This document shows, piece by piece, positions 1 to 15,671 of a stretch of DNA of 64,000 nt (positions are counted from its first letter, which is position 1; every line of letters starts with the position of its first letter). The stretch is from Centroberyx gerrardi. Taxonomy: Eukaryota; Chordata; Actinopteri; Beryciformes; Berycidae. A model generated the notes under the pieces. It saw only the letters and a list, made by a program, of their open reading frames with translations. It had not been told where the DNA came from and did no database searches. The position numbers were made by a program, and so were the translations under genes. Location of the stretch: positions 19,348,980 through 19,412,979 of the forward strand of contig NC_136010.1 of NCBI RefSeq assembly GCF_048128805.1, read 5' to 3'.

Positions 1-1500
1 ACAATGCTTTGGGAAATAAAAGCCATTGTTACTACAAAGAAAATTGGTCCTGGCAGCTTACATTTTCATTGTACACCCATCTTACTACATGATACTTATG
101 TCCAAAAATAACTCTGTCTAACAACAATTTGTTTTGATGGCATGGGGAATGATTGTCTACCTAACCCTAGTGATTGACATATTTAGCCAGATGTATTAGG
201 TTTTGGATAGCAGTCTTTAGTTTGACTTTTATTAGCTTGTCTTCTGTCAGATTGCCACTAGATGGAAGCAGAGTGCTATTCACTATCAGTGACCCTGTCC
301 AGAGGGACTAATAGGTCACCATGGTGCCAGATAGAGTGCCAAACCAGTCTGACAATGTGCATCCTCTCTCCATGCTGGTGGTCTTTTTATGATTAGGAGT
401 TTGTGTGTTTGTACACAAGCCCTACCATATATTTACATGATGCAGCATACATCTGTGATTTCTGATCTCATGTGAACATTTCTATATCCATTATGCATAA
501 TATCCCCCTCTCTCGAGATTTCGAGATTACAGTGCGTTTATGAAAATCAGTTGTTACTTCGTTATTATCCTGCCTTTCAATTTCAATATCTATTACTCAT
601 GTCATTTAAAAGACCTACAGTGGAATGATAATCCTTTGTTTGGGGTCATACTGTTTTCAAATTAATCCCTGGTGTTGCAGCGCTTGTGTCATGCTGTAGC
701 AGACTGAGTGTAAACATGACAGCAGTTCTTCCTGCACAAATCAAAAGCTCAAAACTCATGCTATGTTACATTTGCTCAGAATACTCAATATGCCCACTCC
801 CACCATTAAAATAGTCAAAATATTAAAAAAGATATGTTCCAGGGGTCCAGGAGTGTAAACTGCAGTCGCTGACTCCTCCCATAGCCTAAATGTTTCCCGA
901 TGGAACATTTTGCAGCAGAGCAGATGGACAATTTAGGGCTCCGCTTAAGACGCACATGGTGTGGATCCGAGCCTTAGAGGAGCGTTTTTAGAAAAACTGA
1001 GCCGAGAAATTGGGAGAAGAAATGGGCCATGGGTACAGTAGTGGGCATCAGCGTAGCCTAGGTGAAGCGTGTCTATAGGCCTAAACTTTGGGACAGTCGG
1101 CTGTGCGTAAAGGTCTATGGAGAGGCAAAGTTGGAGCTGCGTCAAGTTAGCCAGATGCAGCGAGGATGATGCCGGGAGTGAGGCGATGTTGCCTTCAAAA
1201 TAAAAGCGCAAGCTCTGTCAGTTTTGATAAATATGACTTAATAAAATGCAGTTAGTAGAATTTTTTTCATTAGGACATTTCCTTAACGATGTCATTTAGC
1301 CTGACTTTTATTCTGTATTATTCAAAAGAATGTCAAAAAATGTTCGTAAGTAAGGGTTTTATTTTGAAAGTTGTGACCGGAAATCGTATCTTTCATTCTG
1401 GCTAGCTTGTCACTGGCCAGAGTAGCTAAGGCGGAAAGCGTCCGGGACAAGCTAGAAGAACATCATGTAGTTTTTCTCGGGATATGTGAATTTAAAGACT
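1..1500. other. Intergenic / upstream region of prickle3, no gene recognised
   Basis: No coding exon with homology or good splice signals was found on either strand. The short open frame on the - strand near 945-1211 has no recognisable protein. The last few hundred bases before 1582 (about 1380-1581) are likely promoter and 5' UTR of prickle3, because the start codon lies in an exon with a clear donor at 1624. The transcription start cannot be placed from sequence alone. Confidence 0.5.
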
Positions 1501-1581
1501 CCTGGATCAACTTAGGCTTTTGTCGCCCTCCTTCTCGACCACCTGGAAACTGATCTGTGTTTTCAACATCCAACCGACATC

Positions 1582-4500
1582 ATGTTCCTGCGCGGATCTA
1601 AAAAGCGACGGTCCAACCGCTCGGTAAGTGTGTGTTTTGTGCCATACCTTTCGACATGACTTTCACGAGTCTGTAAGTACATTAACGGGTTATATTACCC
1701 TTTTATGACACTACATATAATTTCGGAACAACTTCCACCCTTTGAAGAATTTGTCTGCTTCATTGTAAAAGTAGACTACCAGGCTGTTCAAGTCAAACAC
1801 AGAAAACAACCCAAGTGCGACCATCATGTCCCACCTTTACCTGGCTTTTGAGACGGTGAATAGTTTTTGAGTGAAAATGGCCTGTTTCTTCATTTGCACT
1901 TTCTGGCCCATACTACTGTATATGGTTTAAGTATTCTCTGTACCAAAAAGTCCTACATTCTTTGTTTCGTGAGTCATTCCGGGCGTCCCGGGTGAGGACC
2001 GGACAAACTACGTCATAGAAATTTACCTGAGCAGGTTGGGAAGTGGTAGCTGTAACTTGAACATGCTTCTACTTTTGTCATGTTTTGATAATAACAACAA
2101 TTAACTCTGTGCTAGGTTATGTTCCCAATTGTATATGGTCAGGTTACTGACTGTACCAACTCCAGCTTGTTTCCAAACCAGGCTCTTTGTGTCACAGTTA
2201 GTCATGAAACATCTGGCTCTTCAGCAGACCTGGAACATATCCAAGCAGTAACTGTGAATCCCTCTGTAATTATACCAGGCAAAAATTCACATACTAAAGT
2301 GCGTCTACACACAGGTCTCAATAACAGACCATAAACCTATTCAACTTTTTCTGCACTAAAATCCTATGTTAGTAACTTTGCATGTGAGTTAATATAGTGT
2401 TTGCAATACACAGGCTATACAATTTAGCTGTGACAGATCCTTTGCCTGAACCCTACTGTATAAGTGCTGTTACAGTAATTAAACACTGAGCATGACTATG
2501 TCCAGCTATGGTCACTGCTCAAGTATGCATGAGATTATTTAACACGACTAGGCCAGAAAGTAGCAACACTCTTAATGAAAACCATCAATATTGTTTGCAA
2601 GACTTCCTTACATCAGCTTGAAAAAGTGGATTTTGAATCATGTTACAATGTTACAATTACAGTCCATAATAATACATTAACTTAAGAATACGATCACTGC
2701 TCTGAGACCAGTTGGACTATTTTGTCGTAGTGAAGTTTGCATGGTTTTGTGCAGAGATCCCCATTTCCCAGAGGTTTAATAGTGCAAAGTGTATCATAAT
2801 CACTAGTGTAATATACACACAGTTCATGTGGTGTTTCTCACAAACTTTGCAAGTTACATGGTCCTTAAAATCATGTGTAGATTATTGAGAGTGTGTGTGA
2901 GGTGTAGATTAGATAAGAGCTTCATCATCCTTTCCCTACTATTTATTTTATTTTTATTACACTTTAATATCACAAGTAAGATCGCAAATATGCTGCAATA
3001 TTAATGCACCATATAGCCTTTGCATAGTGTTGTGAAACTACCAGGATTTGTTGAGTCCACAAACTTCATAAATTGTTGGCCTAGAATATAGTAGATCCTA
3101 CATATATGAGGAGGCCAACTTTGGACGCCATATGAAGCTCATCATCAAGTCAAGTCATACCCATACAGAATTTTTAAATAATCCTAAATCCGTGCCTGTA
3201 ACACAACCTAAATACAAAATGTCATTGCTAGACAGTCATTAGTCTAATCAGGTTCAGATTATTTACTATAAGACTTTTTATCAGATGGAGAGACTGCCAA
3301 AATACATTTGGATGCAAGATGCTGAGGTAATTGTTTTCCCAAGGCTTCACAGTCAATTCATATGGACATGTTTTACCTATAATATTCACATGCTTAAATG
3401 TAGTAACATCTAAGGACAAATCCAATAGCAGAAAACTGAGTTCTAGACTGATCAAATCCAGAATCCTATGATACAACATAAGTCACACAAGTTTACAAAA
3501 CTCTATGCACTTGTTATGAGCTTGTTATGCATTTCTTTTTTGAATCATATCATAGAAACCTGTACACTGAAACTGGGAAACAGTTTTCGCCAGTGATTTG
3601 AGGTGTCTGTACTGTTTCTGTGTGAATATCAGCTCAGGCAATTCCTCTTAGCATCAGATGCCTTTAGATAGAGTGTTGTTGAATTTCTAGCAATTAAACA
3701 AAGCTTAACATTGGTAATGGACTCTTCCATTTAAGTCCCCCCACTGGCAACAATTGTCACAGTGGAGAACATTTCAGTTCACTCGCTGTTTGGTAAAGCT
3801 GTCCAGTTGACAAACGCTGTCCTTTGAGTTTACCTAAGGAGCAGGAAACAGTGAACCATAAACCATAAGAGAAACAAGACTTGTTGCGTCAAAGAGGGAG
3901 AATTTGGAGATGCTTGGCCTGCAGGTTGTATGTTTGATCTTGTCCGGTGAGGAGAGATGCATCTACCCAGCATGCCGAGGCAGCAAAGGCCCCTGACCCC
4001 TGACCTCTCCTGTTAATGTTTAACCCCTCAAACACCACAACACTGTGGTGTGGAGCAGAGCTCAAATGACTCATTTCCTTCTCTGATTCAAGTTAATGTA
4101 TGTCATGAACTGTCAGTGTTAAAGTATTGAAAATTATCTTTCCTCAGTAGTAGTGAATAAAGAGCTTTACTCAAACCTGGGGAGCACCAGTGTGGTCGTA
4201 ATGAAAGCTATTGGCTGTATGAATTATCTATTCTCTCCTGTTAGTGTAAGTAATCCCTGACTGCCAGTGCAGTCGCTTGCTGATGCCAGATAACAAAGCT
4301 GGAAAACTGTCAGTTTGTCCATTACCTGGTTACCTTGCTACCTTGGTAGCAAGAAAGAGCTCAAGCAAACCGAGTCAGCGCCACGTGATTAAACCCTACA
4401 CCCACTTAGTGAAAACAAAAGAGCTGATATGAAAAGTCTGACGCCGTCGTAAGTGTGAGCATGTGAGCTAATGTGAACTTGAATGTAGGCTACTATTTAC

Positions 4501-7500
4501 TTTCCCCACGCTTAGTTTAGAAGAAACTTCCTATACCACCACTCCCATCACATCCTTCACTCCCAACACAATAGGCTAACCCCATTGTTGGGCCACAAAC
4601 TTGACGCATTATCTTTTGTGGAAAGGTGAAAGGAAACACACATGAAACCCGCAAGTCTCTGTGCAGCCTTGACATGTAGGACACTGTCATGATAAGGAAA
4701 TGTAAAACTAACCGGCAGGTGCCAATGTTCAAGGCTGAAAGTTGGAAGTATTTACAAGACTTTCTTTTTCAAAACACACCTAGGAGAAAATCAGGTTCAT
4801 ACCCTCTGAAATTCACCTCCAGTGTATTTTAACAAGTAGAGGAGGATAGTGTGGAGGACCCAGGAATATGACGACAGCTTTTTCAGTTCAAGTTTTTTCC
4901 GTCTCATAATGTCGCTTGCCTTTGTGATCACATGGAGCGAACATCTCCCGTCTGTAATCACTATGCAGTGTTAATTAGAACCAGCTTGACGGGTTTTTTA
5001 TGCATCTCAGGATCTGTTTACAGATCAGACCGTCTCCATGTCTCCCTTTTTTTTCCAGAGTGAAATTGGCCTCATTGGAAGGAGTTTGAATTGTCTCACT
5101 TTTATTGAATGGTGTGAACATTATTCAGCGTGTTCTCATGAAATACATACTCATTATTTCACTTAAGGGTCACCCACGCATAAATTAGTAAGTGCTTTGC
5201 TGTCTCTTCCCACTAAATGCTTCAAGTAAATTTGAGCCTTTCCTCAGGATTCCTAATCCTCCTCTTCTCATTACATCGTGATTGTGCCCCTGCCTAACTC
5301 TTTCTCTTAATTACTGTCTTTCCTAAATTGAATGAGCATCCATGCTTTGTTGAGATGCATTGTTGCACAAGTCAAGTTAGGGATCATCAGCGGCGTGGCA
5401 GAGGAGGTTGAGGCTTCACTGTTTGTTTAAACTTGTGTTATGACTGACAGCATTCCCCAAAGAGCAAATAAGTATGTGTGTCAAAGAATGTGCAAATTTG
5501 CTCAAAGTGATGTTTCACAAGTTCAGGGGCAGCCGACCTCTGACATCAGCTGCTCTGGTATCTCTTGTCACCACTGGCATTCAGGATTTTCCCTCTAGCT
5601 CTCAATATTGATGATTGGAAACAGGAAAAATTGCTTCTTGAAAAGTATAATCCAGGAAGCAGAATGAAATCATATTATTTGGATGTATTTTCTGTTTGTA
5701 GATGTGTTTGTAAATAGATTTTTAGACGCGGCTTTCAAAAAGAAGTAGTGACTACGGGTCCCCAGAGTGGCCAGTTTAGGTGGATTGTTTGTGAACTGCT
5801 ATAACATTTTGTGCACTAAAAAATGGACTGTTCTGCTAAAGGGATACGTCACTTTTAAGGTGCATCTGCAGTGCGTGAGTGGATGAAGATGAGAATGAAA
5901 GGCTGAACATATGAATAAAGTGTTGTTTCATTTTTTTTACTGTATGAGTGGACAGTGAGTAACACGCTGTAGGAGTGTAAACTGTAAAAGTGTAAAAGTG
6001 TTCTTATTCTGCAGCTGTTGTTCATTCTCTATAATCTCAGTAAATACATGTAATATTTATCGGATAGTGAATGCTGTGCTCTAGGTGTACAGACCCACAC
6101 TGGTGTTAAATGTACTGGACTTTTCTCCTCTGTGCCCCCCCAGAGTCAGTCACCATCATGTCAGTCTGACGGCTCAGGAACTCCTACCTAATGAAGTAGC
6201 AACTGAAAGGTCCGGTCACCCAGAAATAATTTGTACGCTCCATTTACCCCATCTTGTCACGTTTTATACCTGTGTCTGTTCAGATGAATCAGACTGGTGA
6301 TTAATATGGCAGTGGGGCTCAAGTCAAACCCCACTGTGGGTCTGTGTGTTGTCTCACATGCGAGAGTGTGTGACATTGTGTTAAATGACATTGCAGGTGA
6401 TAAAGCAGCATGTGAATTATACCATAGTGTGGAAATATTCAGGACCAACTTGCTCCTGCTGTTACTAAACTGCATATAGACATTGCAAATATCCTTACAT
6501 CTCCACCCTGGAGCCATTTACAGAATATCTCAAACTAAATTACTGTGGCAAACATTCTCTATGGTGCAAGCTTAATATAATCACATAAAGGGAAAACTCA
6601 TCTTGCTTTATTATGCTACATGCTATTTACATAATCCTGTTCAGGTGACTTTGACATTACTGTAGTGTAACATTTTCAGTAATACGAGAAAGAGCAACAT
6701 AATGATAATTGCTCCTAGTTCACGTATCCATGGTTTCTGAATGCATTAGTAGAGTCCTTTCAGCCTGTAAAATGTTATCAGAGAGATAAGCAAAGCAAAC
6801 TCAATGTTGCCCCTAATAGCAGTAATGCATTGCAGTTAATGAACATGTACTAACCAACAAAGTTAAATGACTGTAGGACTTTAACCATTATAACCTCAGA
6901 TAAAATTCCAATAAAAACTCCAAATGGGAAAACAGGCTCGACATGAATGCTAGATAGTTAGATGCATTTTCCTTATGAGCTGCATGTGGTTGGAAAATAA
7001 AGATCAAAACCGCTGAGCAGGTATGCACAGGTACCTGCCTACCATATCGCATGTCTTCAGTTTATTGGTTTGCTTGTTAAAGTTAGTCTGTGTCCGTGTG
7101 TGCGCTTGCAAGTATTAGGCCTGTGTATCTTCATGTGCATTTGTTCATGCAAGAGCAAAGATTGTGTCACTGAATGAAAGGGTTTTGACCATGCTATCAT
7201 TCTTCAAGACCTTGCCAAAACAGCAGGGATCACTAGTTGAGGTAAACAGTTTCTCTCTGCAACAGGAGCCTCTTGTTCACTCATGACAGTGGAGTGGAAA
7301 TGCAGCCTATAACCTCACAGAATAAATCCCACCACAGGAAAAAGACACTGAGATAGGACTACATAGTTAAAAATGCCTTTACCAAGCAAGAAAAGATCCA
7401 GCGATCGACACAGACACTTCTTTGCTCTCAACAACAATCTCTTTTCAGAGTTAGGAGAGGTAGAGTGACGGCATCAGAGGAAAGGAAAGTGGAGACAGAG

Positions 7501-10500
7501 AGACTGCATGGAGAGGGAAAGGGTGCAGCTCTCATCCTGTGTCTGCTTCCTTCCTCTCATCTCTAAAAAGAGGCCTGCGTCTGCATAGACACACACTCAC
7601 ACACACACACACACACACACACACTATAGGCTCCAGGAACACAAGTAGAAGTCAGACATGAGGTAGTTGGTTTAGTGCTAAGCCGTTCAGTTGCTATTGG
7701 CCAAGTCAGATGCAATGCTCAGCACTTTTGGCAAAAGGGATTTTGGGGATTTTTCCCCCCCCTCATCATATATCCCATCATTCAGCTTTAAAAAAACACA
7801 CGTACAATATAACATTCCTCAAACTCACAGTTGAGTCGGACCGTGAGGCTGAGCTAGGGGACTGGTCTCATACTCGCGGGTTTCCTTGGGGGTTAATTGC
7901 GTCAAATGGAGGGGAGCAATTTGGATCTGTCACGTCTGTTGGCATTCAGCAGGTTGTCTAACACACACTGACTGCAGGACTTTGTTTTCATTCATTACTG
8001 TGTTGAGTAGTGATGTGAACACTCATCGGGAGCTGCAGTGTTTGGTCTGGGTCCAGAATCCAGAGGTTTTTCAGGAGAGTTTACATTCAGCTGTACATGA
8101 GTTGTAAGCAATCATGCTACGAGTAAGCAAAGAATCACATTTGAACGCAATGCTCAGAAGTGTATGCAAACTAACCAATCACCACCAGTGTTGTGATTTT
8201 TGCATGATTCACAAGCTGTGTTAAATGCAAAGACTTGTCTACACAGGAATTATATATTATGCAACCAGACTGTAACGCTGCATATCTCTGCTAGTTCAAA
8301 CATACCTATAATGTAGGATGGAGGGGGATTTTTATATATTGTGGGGAGATACATAAATTAACTCTACTTGCCATAGAGTAATCTGTTGGAAATCTATACA
8401 GCGCATACTCCACCCCAAACGCTATGGAACAAATGGCTGTGGGGGTCGACTCTAAGCCCATTCTGCTCGTGGCTTAAGTGGAATCAACACACAGTTACGA
8501 TATGATGCTGTTGGAATTTCTCAGGCCATGTATAGTAAATACTGTATGTGCCGTCTGTATTATTTAACCTGATTGTCATGTGCCAAGTAAGGACGACGTT
8601 GCATGGCGAACCGTGTGAGTTGAAGCTACTTTGTGTTGTTTCCAGCAGGAGGAAGAGGACCCCGACAGAGGGCAGCCCTGTATGCGCTGTGGAGACCAGT
8701 GCCCCGGCTTCCGTGTGCATGGCTGGAGGTACGAACTGCAGGCACCGCTTGCTACCTTCACAGGAAATGTTTGTCTCGTATGTCCAGCTTCGGTAGGATC
8801 ACAGTCTCCTGCTGCTTTTTGGATCTCATGTGCAACCGCTGTTATATAGACAACAGATACTTAGAAGCAATGCCCAAGATCAACTTTTTGGCTCATCTGC
8901 CAAGGGCTGGTAAACTAAGAAAATGTACTTGCCAAGAATAATTTTTACCAGGCAAATGAATTAATGACATTAGGTTACAATTTTCTTTGAAATATGACCT
9001 ACCCTAAATGTGTCAGTCCTACCTGTTTTAAGTGCCATTTCATGTACAGAGATAGGTACTGTGTGAGTAGAATTGGAGTTGTAATTTAAACTTGCTCACT
9101 CACTTAAACAATGGATGTTCTTTGTCTCAGTCTTGATTTTGTTCTATTTAGTGGCCTCACACCTGGGTTTCTACTAACATGAGGCTAGCTAAACATCCAG
9201 GCAGTGTAGAAACAGGAGGGAAAAGTCTGCTGAAGGTGCTACCGCTTTGTGTAGAGCCAGCCTAACAGTCTGCCAATTAACAGCCTAATTCAGAGATTGA
9301 TACAGAGCCATTGTTTTGCTTTGATTTGATTGGCTCACAAGTGTACAGTGGTCAGCAGGGACAAAGTTTGAAACAGGCAAAGACTAAAAACTGTGTATAA
9401 CTGAGGCAGAAGTTTTACTGGCATTTGGTGTTTGGTGGGTGTTAATTTCGTACCCTGCTTACTTAGTGTAATGAGTGTATATGAGAATCTAAATTGATTG
9501 ATCTCGGGTTGAAAAATGCATTTGCACTGTGTGTGTGTATATCTGCACGTGTCCCAGGAAGGACGGAAACATTACCGCTATTGGAAATCAGATTAACTGT
9601 CAGCTGTGTACATGATGAGGACAGATATACACTGACAGACAACAAACACGATGCAGCCAGGACACCACATGATATACACACTACTGACTGTGTAGGAGCA
9701 AGGTCATAAAGAATCGAGGCTATAGACGCATTAAGCCCCGACAGCAGTTACGGCAGCTGCATTTTGTTTTAGTTGACATTATCTTCATGGGAAAACATGA
9801 GCACTATAGGGCAAAAGGATTACCAGTAGTCATCCTGCGACTTATATGCCCTAGGCTAGCCATAGTGTTGTGAACTTTTGATCGGGTCAGGTTAAGTACA
9901 CACACACACCCACACACACACGGATGGAGAGAGAGAGCTTGATATTAAGCCTCTTCCTACTGAATGTCACCGTGCAGAATGCCATCATTCACACTGAAAG
10001 TAGGGTGATACGGTGCGTTTACTGACCAGGAGGCCTTCTAGGTGAAAAGCATTGTGCGGCTCGATATTACAAATCATTTTCTTCATATAAATCTTGATTT
10101 TAGGCATTTGCACTTCAGCTGTGTGAAATGGTGTGTGTTCATCTGGAACAAATTCTTATGGAAACAAGGGGAATTCCACTGGGCTCAAGGGTGAGCCTCG
10201 GTGTCTCCTATGATGTATGTATTGTGTCTCTGAGTATTTAGAGAGGGTTTTTGGAGCTCTAGAAATCTCTGTAGCAAAATGACTTACAATTCTTGTTAAT
10301 CCTGATTTTCACTAAAGCACTGAGCCCCTGCCTATTTGCGTCTTTCATCAGCGCTGTCAGATGCCCTCCTGAACAACAATTTGTTTTCTCCTCTTGAGTG
10401 GGGTTTTGGCCCGCTTTTATTTGAGCCCTCTTCTCTCCCCTCTCCCTCCTTTAGTCCTTTAGTTTATATCCAGCCGGCTGGGTCTCTTGGTTAGTCTTAA

Positions 10501-13500
10501 TCCTGTCCATCACGTTAATAAGATTAGGCCTTACTGCTGTGATAGGGCCCTAACCCTCTCCACCACTCCATACCTCCCTCCTTCTCACTCACTCTCCCCC
10601 CTCTTATCCATCGCACGCTTGCTTTTCCTTTTCAGATGTAATTTTTGCACTTCCTCAAATATTCATGGATAAAATAAAAGACAAAGTGGAAATTTTCATG
10701 CCATAATACCTGCATTACATTGTTATACCAAAGTGTTGTGCAGCATTTAATTTCCAAACTAATTAATTATCTCTTTCCTTATTTATCACCTATTACAGTG
10801 AGCTGCAAATATTCACTATTTCAGAAGAAAAAAGCTTTATCATAACAGATTCTATATATTGTTCATTACATTTTTTTCACTTGACTCAAATAATGTCGTG
10901 ATTAGGGGTTCCAGCCCCTGAGTTAAAGGTTTTACACACAGCTTGATGAAAGAAGAAAGGAGGGAGCAAGACAGATTCCTGGGTTACGAATGCTGCATAC
11001 ACAAACACAGATGGGCGCTGCAGGGCTGAAGCCAACCGTGGCTTGGTGATTGAGAGAATAAAACAACAGGCACAGGAAATGCATTCTTTACGCAGCCAAA
11101 AGACTGTAATTGTATCTTGCCTTATCCAGTTCTGGTCCCTCTATTCAGGTCAAGACAAAAAGCTTAGAAGTTGGGGTGTAATCTAAAACATGTGTGCTGC
11201 ACTGTACCTCAGACAGTCATACTCCAGCACACTCCGGTGTAAGCCTAGGCTATCTACTCATCCATTTGTTTACAGTATATGTTAATCTGCGTAGCGCTAA
11301 CTCTAAGCTGTTGTCTATTTAGGTTTTTAGATGATACTATGGCAGGAGGACAGAGCTGAAACGACTTTTCAGTGAGGTGACAAAGGGAAACATCTTGTTT
11401 AAACGTCTGCAGGAGAGTGAGCGACGTGTTGCCGGGGGAGACTGATTAAATGACTGAGATTTATGGGGGTCAGCGTTTAAGACCCCAGAGTCCGCCGCAA
11501 ATCGCATCTTCCTTAATAACCCATTCAGAGTCACACCTTCCCCGCCGGAGAGGAGCAGCCAAGTGACCGTAAGCTCAGCTGCTGATGCTCGCTGAGAGGG
11601 AAGTGATCCATCTTCGGCCTGTGGTTTCTCAGACAGAGTTTATAAGCTGAGGTTGGGGGGCAGATGGCTCCTCCGCTGCCCAGCAGAGGAAGAATTGAGT
11701 TACTTCTGACCCGCAGGTCCCCGCCACGCTTCAAAAGTGTTCGAAATCGCCACCGCTATTAGTCGGGGTGGCCATGCGGCGATTACTCAGTTACTAATTA
11801 GTGGCAGAGTGTTATAGGACCAGGTCCATCTGTTTCATAGAACCAGATCTAAGCAGGGCTTCACAATAACCGCTCCAATCAGCTGCAGTTATAGCTCATC
11901 ACACCAGCAGCATATCTGAACCAGACCTTGCTGCTGTTACACTGGATCCCACAGCAGTGTTAGTGACTGTGCACCAGCCTATATAAATATATATTATAAT
12001 ATATATAATATATATGAAAATGGTGGTATAGACCGGCTCTGTGAATGTTAAGTTGTCTTAAAACTGCATGACCCACTATTAATCACCATTAGTGCCAATT
12101 GTTGAATCTGATGCTGCGGCAGTTGAGTTGTGTTACTTGAAAGATTTTTTTTGGCAGAAATAACAGAGATGAGAAGACCAGGGAGGCAAAGAAGAGAAAG
12201 ATAAGTGACTGACAGGCAAGTAGGGTTAACAAGACTCCAGGGACAAAGGGTCTTTTCTAGCAGAAACGTCCTGATTGACATTTATCCCTGAGTGACTGGC
12301 AAAGCGGTCAGATGAGCTGGTATGAGTTGAGACTTCTGTTGTGCCTTCACTGTGACTAAGAGTCACGCTGTCTGCTTGATATTTCACTAGAGACACTTTG
12401 TAGTCATGCATGCCCATCTTGATCACATAATAAGCCATACTGCATGGCATTGCTCATAGGCTCAAAGTCTGCTCCAGTTATTTCTAGGATTAAGAATTGC
12501 ATCAAAGCAACAAAGGTCCATCTGTTGTGAATCAAGTTACTGCGGTCTGGTCAGAAAAGAATAAGATATAGTGGGTTTACTCTTTGATTTTCTCTTGGAC
12601 TCTGGTGTTTCAGATTGATAACTTCAAAGGCGGTGTGAGTATATTGTAGGACTTACTTGCAGTGTGTATTAGAAAAGTCTGTTGCCTGTGTACACCAGCT
12701 TATCTTAAGTCAATTTTGGAATCACATGAGCATGTGTGTACCCTCAAAACGGTGTTTGCATTTGCTGTAGTGCATGGTTGTGTTCAGTGTGGTGAAGCCA
12801 CCTATTGTTTGGTCCCACTCTATCAGCATGGAAGAGGTGGGAGTCAAGGGGGGGGGGGGGGGGGGGGCATTGAAAAGAGACGCACAGACAGAGAAATTAC
12901 CACATGGAGAGGAGCTGCCTTACAACATCCTGCTCTTACTGACAGACAGCCAGCAGGCAGGAACCACTATGTGGCTGTCGGGTGCAAACCTTAACAGTTT
13001 CAGTGGAACGCCAGTCTGGATGGGACAGTGTCAACAGGACAACATGGACTAATTTGTGATGATAACAACAGGTAATGAAGCCACCATATTTTGCTAATCT
13101 CTGTGGGCAAGTGTGAGACTTGATGTTCATGTACAGGTAGTTTTGTTACTTGTTTCAACTGTTTGCTGCCTTAAATACGTTGCCTATGTGGTATTTTCAT
13201 GCAGGACTCACATTCCACACTGTGCTGCACTTTGAAAAAGACTAAGTTTGACAGTAGGCTAATATATTAGTGACTGAACTCAGTTCCCTTCTGGGATCCA
13301 GGGCCGGGGCTAATGGGAGTTTTAATGTATGCCAAAATGGCAGCTAAAATCCACACAGCCAAGGCTAATTAAGGCTGTGGTAGTTCCAAAAGTTAAAATC
13401 ATCTTATTTAGCTCAATGGGTGTGAGTGCCATATGTGGGGGTGTAGTTACAATATTTAGTTCATATTTATCTGTGTACAGCATTACAGAGGCCTTTCAAA

Positions 13501-15636
13501 AGCCTTCTCAGCATGACAGAGCAGGATCCCTGTTGGGAGGCTGTCCTGCCTCTTAGCATCCTCCATCAGTCTGCTTTACATGGGGGATTATCTGTAGCCA
13601 GTATAGTCCCTGTTTACACAAACAAAAAGAAAAATACATCAACAACAACAACAGAGGCAGCAGTCTTGCAGCAACAGTGCTTCGGTCCAGCAAGTTACGA
13701 TGTAACCAGGAGTTCAGAGGCAGATCATGATTTCCTGTCCAAAACAGCATCTGCTGTGTCTCCTGCTAATGACAAGCATGGCAGGTTGTGGATTTAGCGT
13801 AGCACAAAAAACTTTCTCATGTCTTGGCTTTTATTTCTCCAACCAGCATAGCTCTGTTATACACAAATATTGTAGGAAACCAGAAATAAATTCCTTTTGT
13901 GTGTGCACTTTTGTTTTGACCGTTGCACTCCTTACCAAAAGCTGCTTGTAATGTTGCTGTTTCAAAAATGTAAGCTCTTAGTCCCCCAAAATGAAATCGG
14001 AGGGACTGCGATTTGGTCTCCATCCCTTTGTCTATTCGTCTGTCAAATGTGATGTTTCAGACACCACTGGTCTGATCTTGACGGCTGTTTGGGAAATTAT
14101 GCAATTATGCACACCAAATTGTACTGATTGGCCCAAGGGGCCACTATAAGTACAAGTCAAATTAAAATTTTTAACAAGCCATATCTCCTGAAATTTGCTG
14201 CACATATCCAGCTGTCCTTGCTCTACAAATTTGCCTCCAGGACAGTGTATGCTAGATTTGATTTTCCACCATTTTGAATGTCTTGAAAAGTTTTCCCTCT
14301 AAGTCTTTTTAATTTTTGGACCTGTCAACACCAAACTTGGTACATAGCCTGAGGAGTCATAGCCTAGATACACCAATAATACATCAGTGATGATGACTCA
14401 AAAAGTTGGAGAGGGCAGGACTCGGCATGACAGGGCTTGGTAAATTGCAGTGTAAAAAGTTATGGTTCAAAAATGTAGGGCTATTAAGTCTACTGTACTC
14501 AAGACTACACAACCTACTTTTTAAAGAAAAAAACAGGGAGGATCATCCTCCTTATCTTCTATGGAAATGTCTACCCTGAGCTATACAACATATAATATAC
14601 AGTACACTCTCTACTATACATTTACACATATACTATTAATGGGGAGGTATTGCTGCTTGTAGTTGCTGATTTGCTCAAGAGGAGACTGTATCATCTGTGG
14701 GGTCGACATGTTTACTGTTGCCTTGTACTTGTGTTGAGTCGCTCTGGATAAGATTTACACACATTTAATGCACTGTTGGCATGTACACTAACCAGGCTTC
14801 AATCCAGCTTCAGCCCTAATGGCAAGATATCTGGAAACGAGCCAGAAAAAAACAAAAGAGAAACATATGGGCTTATACTCTCATGAATACTTTCTTGCCC
14901 AAAACTCATTCAAAATGGCTCTTTGTCATGTCTTAATTACTATAGGTTGCATGTGAGACTTGGCAGCTGCTGGTGATTATGTCCCTGTTAGGAAGGATAC
15001 TGGTGGAGGGTGCTGGTGGAGGGTGCTGGTGGAGGCGATGTACATCTGTATAGAAAGGTCTAGTTGTCACTGCATGCTGCTTTGCCATCTGCACCATCGT
15101 GCCAGGTCTCCTGCTGTCTCCCCTGCCCACTTACATAGGCATGCATGCTGCGGCCCCCTCCCCCCTCCACACACACACACACACACACACACAGACATAC
15201 ACATACAAATAGACATACACAAACACAGCTGGGGCCGGATTCTTGCCAGCATGGCTTACCCTAAGCTGAGTTACTGTGTTTACTATTATTTATATTGGTC
15301 CTACCTGCCTGGCAGCCATGGCCATATAAGGGGCCGAGCGAGGACAGCATGCAGCACAGCAGCTCAATACAAGCTGTGTGTTCTCTGTGTTCGGTCTCTC
15401 TGTCCTGGGATAGACAAAAGATGTTTGGCACCTCTTGTACCCCATGTCTTGTGTCTGTTTTGTGGTAAACTCGTTGACAATTAACTCACATGCACATACA
15501 ATTATTTGGAGACTAGTTAGCGACAGGAAGAACACTAGTGCTCACTTAAATTTGAAAGATGGAAGGTAATGAGTTAGGTGGAAGACTTTGTATGAGAGGA
15601 TTGGAAATTGAGTTCATATGGAGTTTATGAGTGTGT

Positions 15637-15671
<35 letters not shown>

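Noticed and set aside
8548-8941. Overlapping + frames of 72-102 codons
   Set aside because: They read through the prickle3 exon 2 donor at 8729 into the intron; only 8646-8728 in the [11 protein letters not shown] frame is coding.
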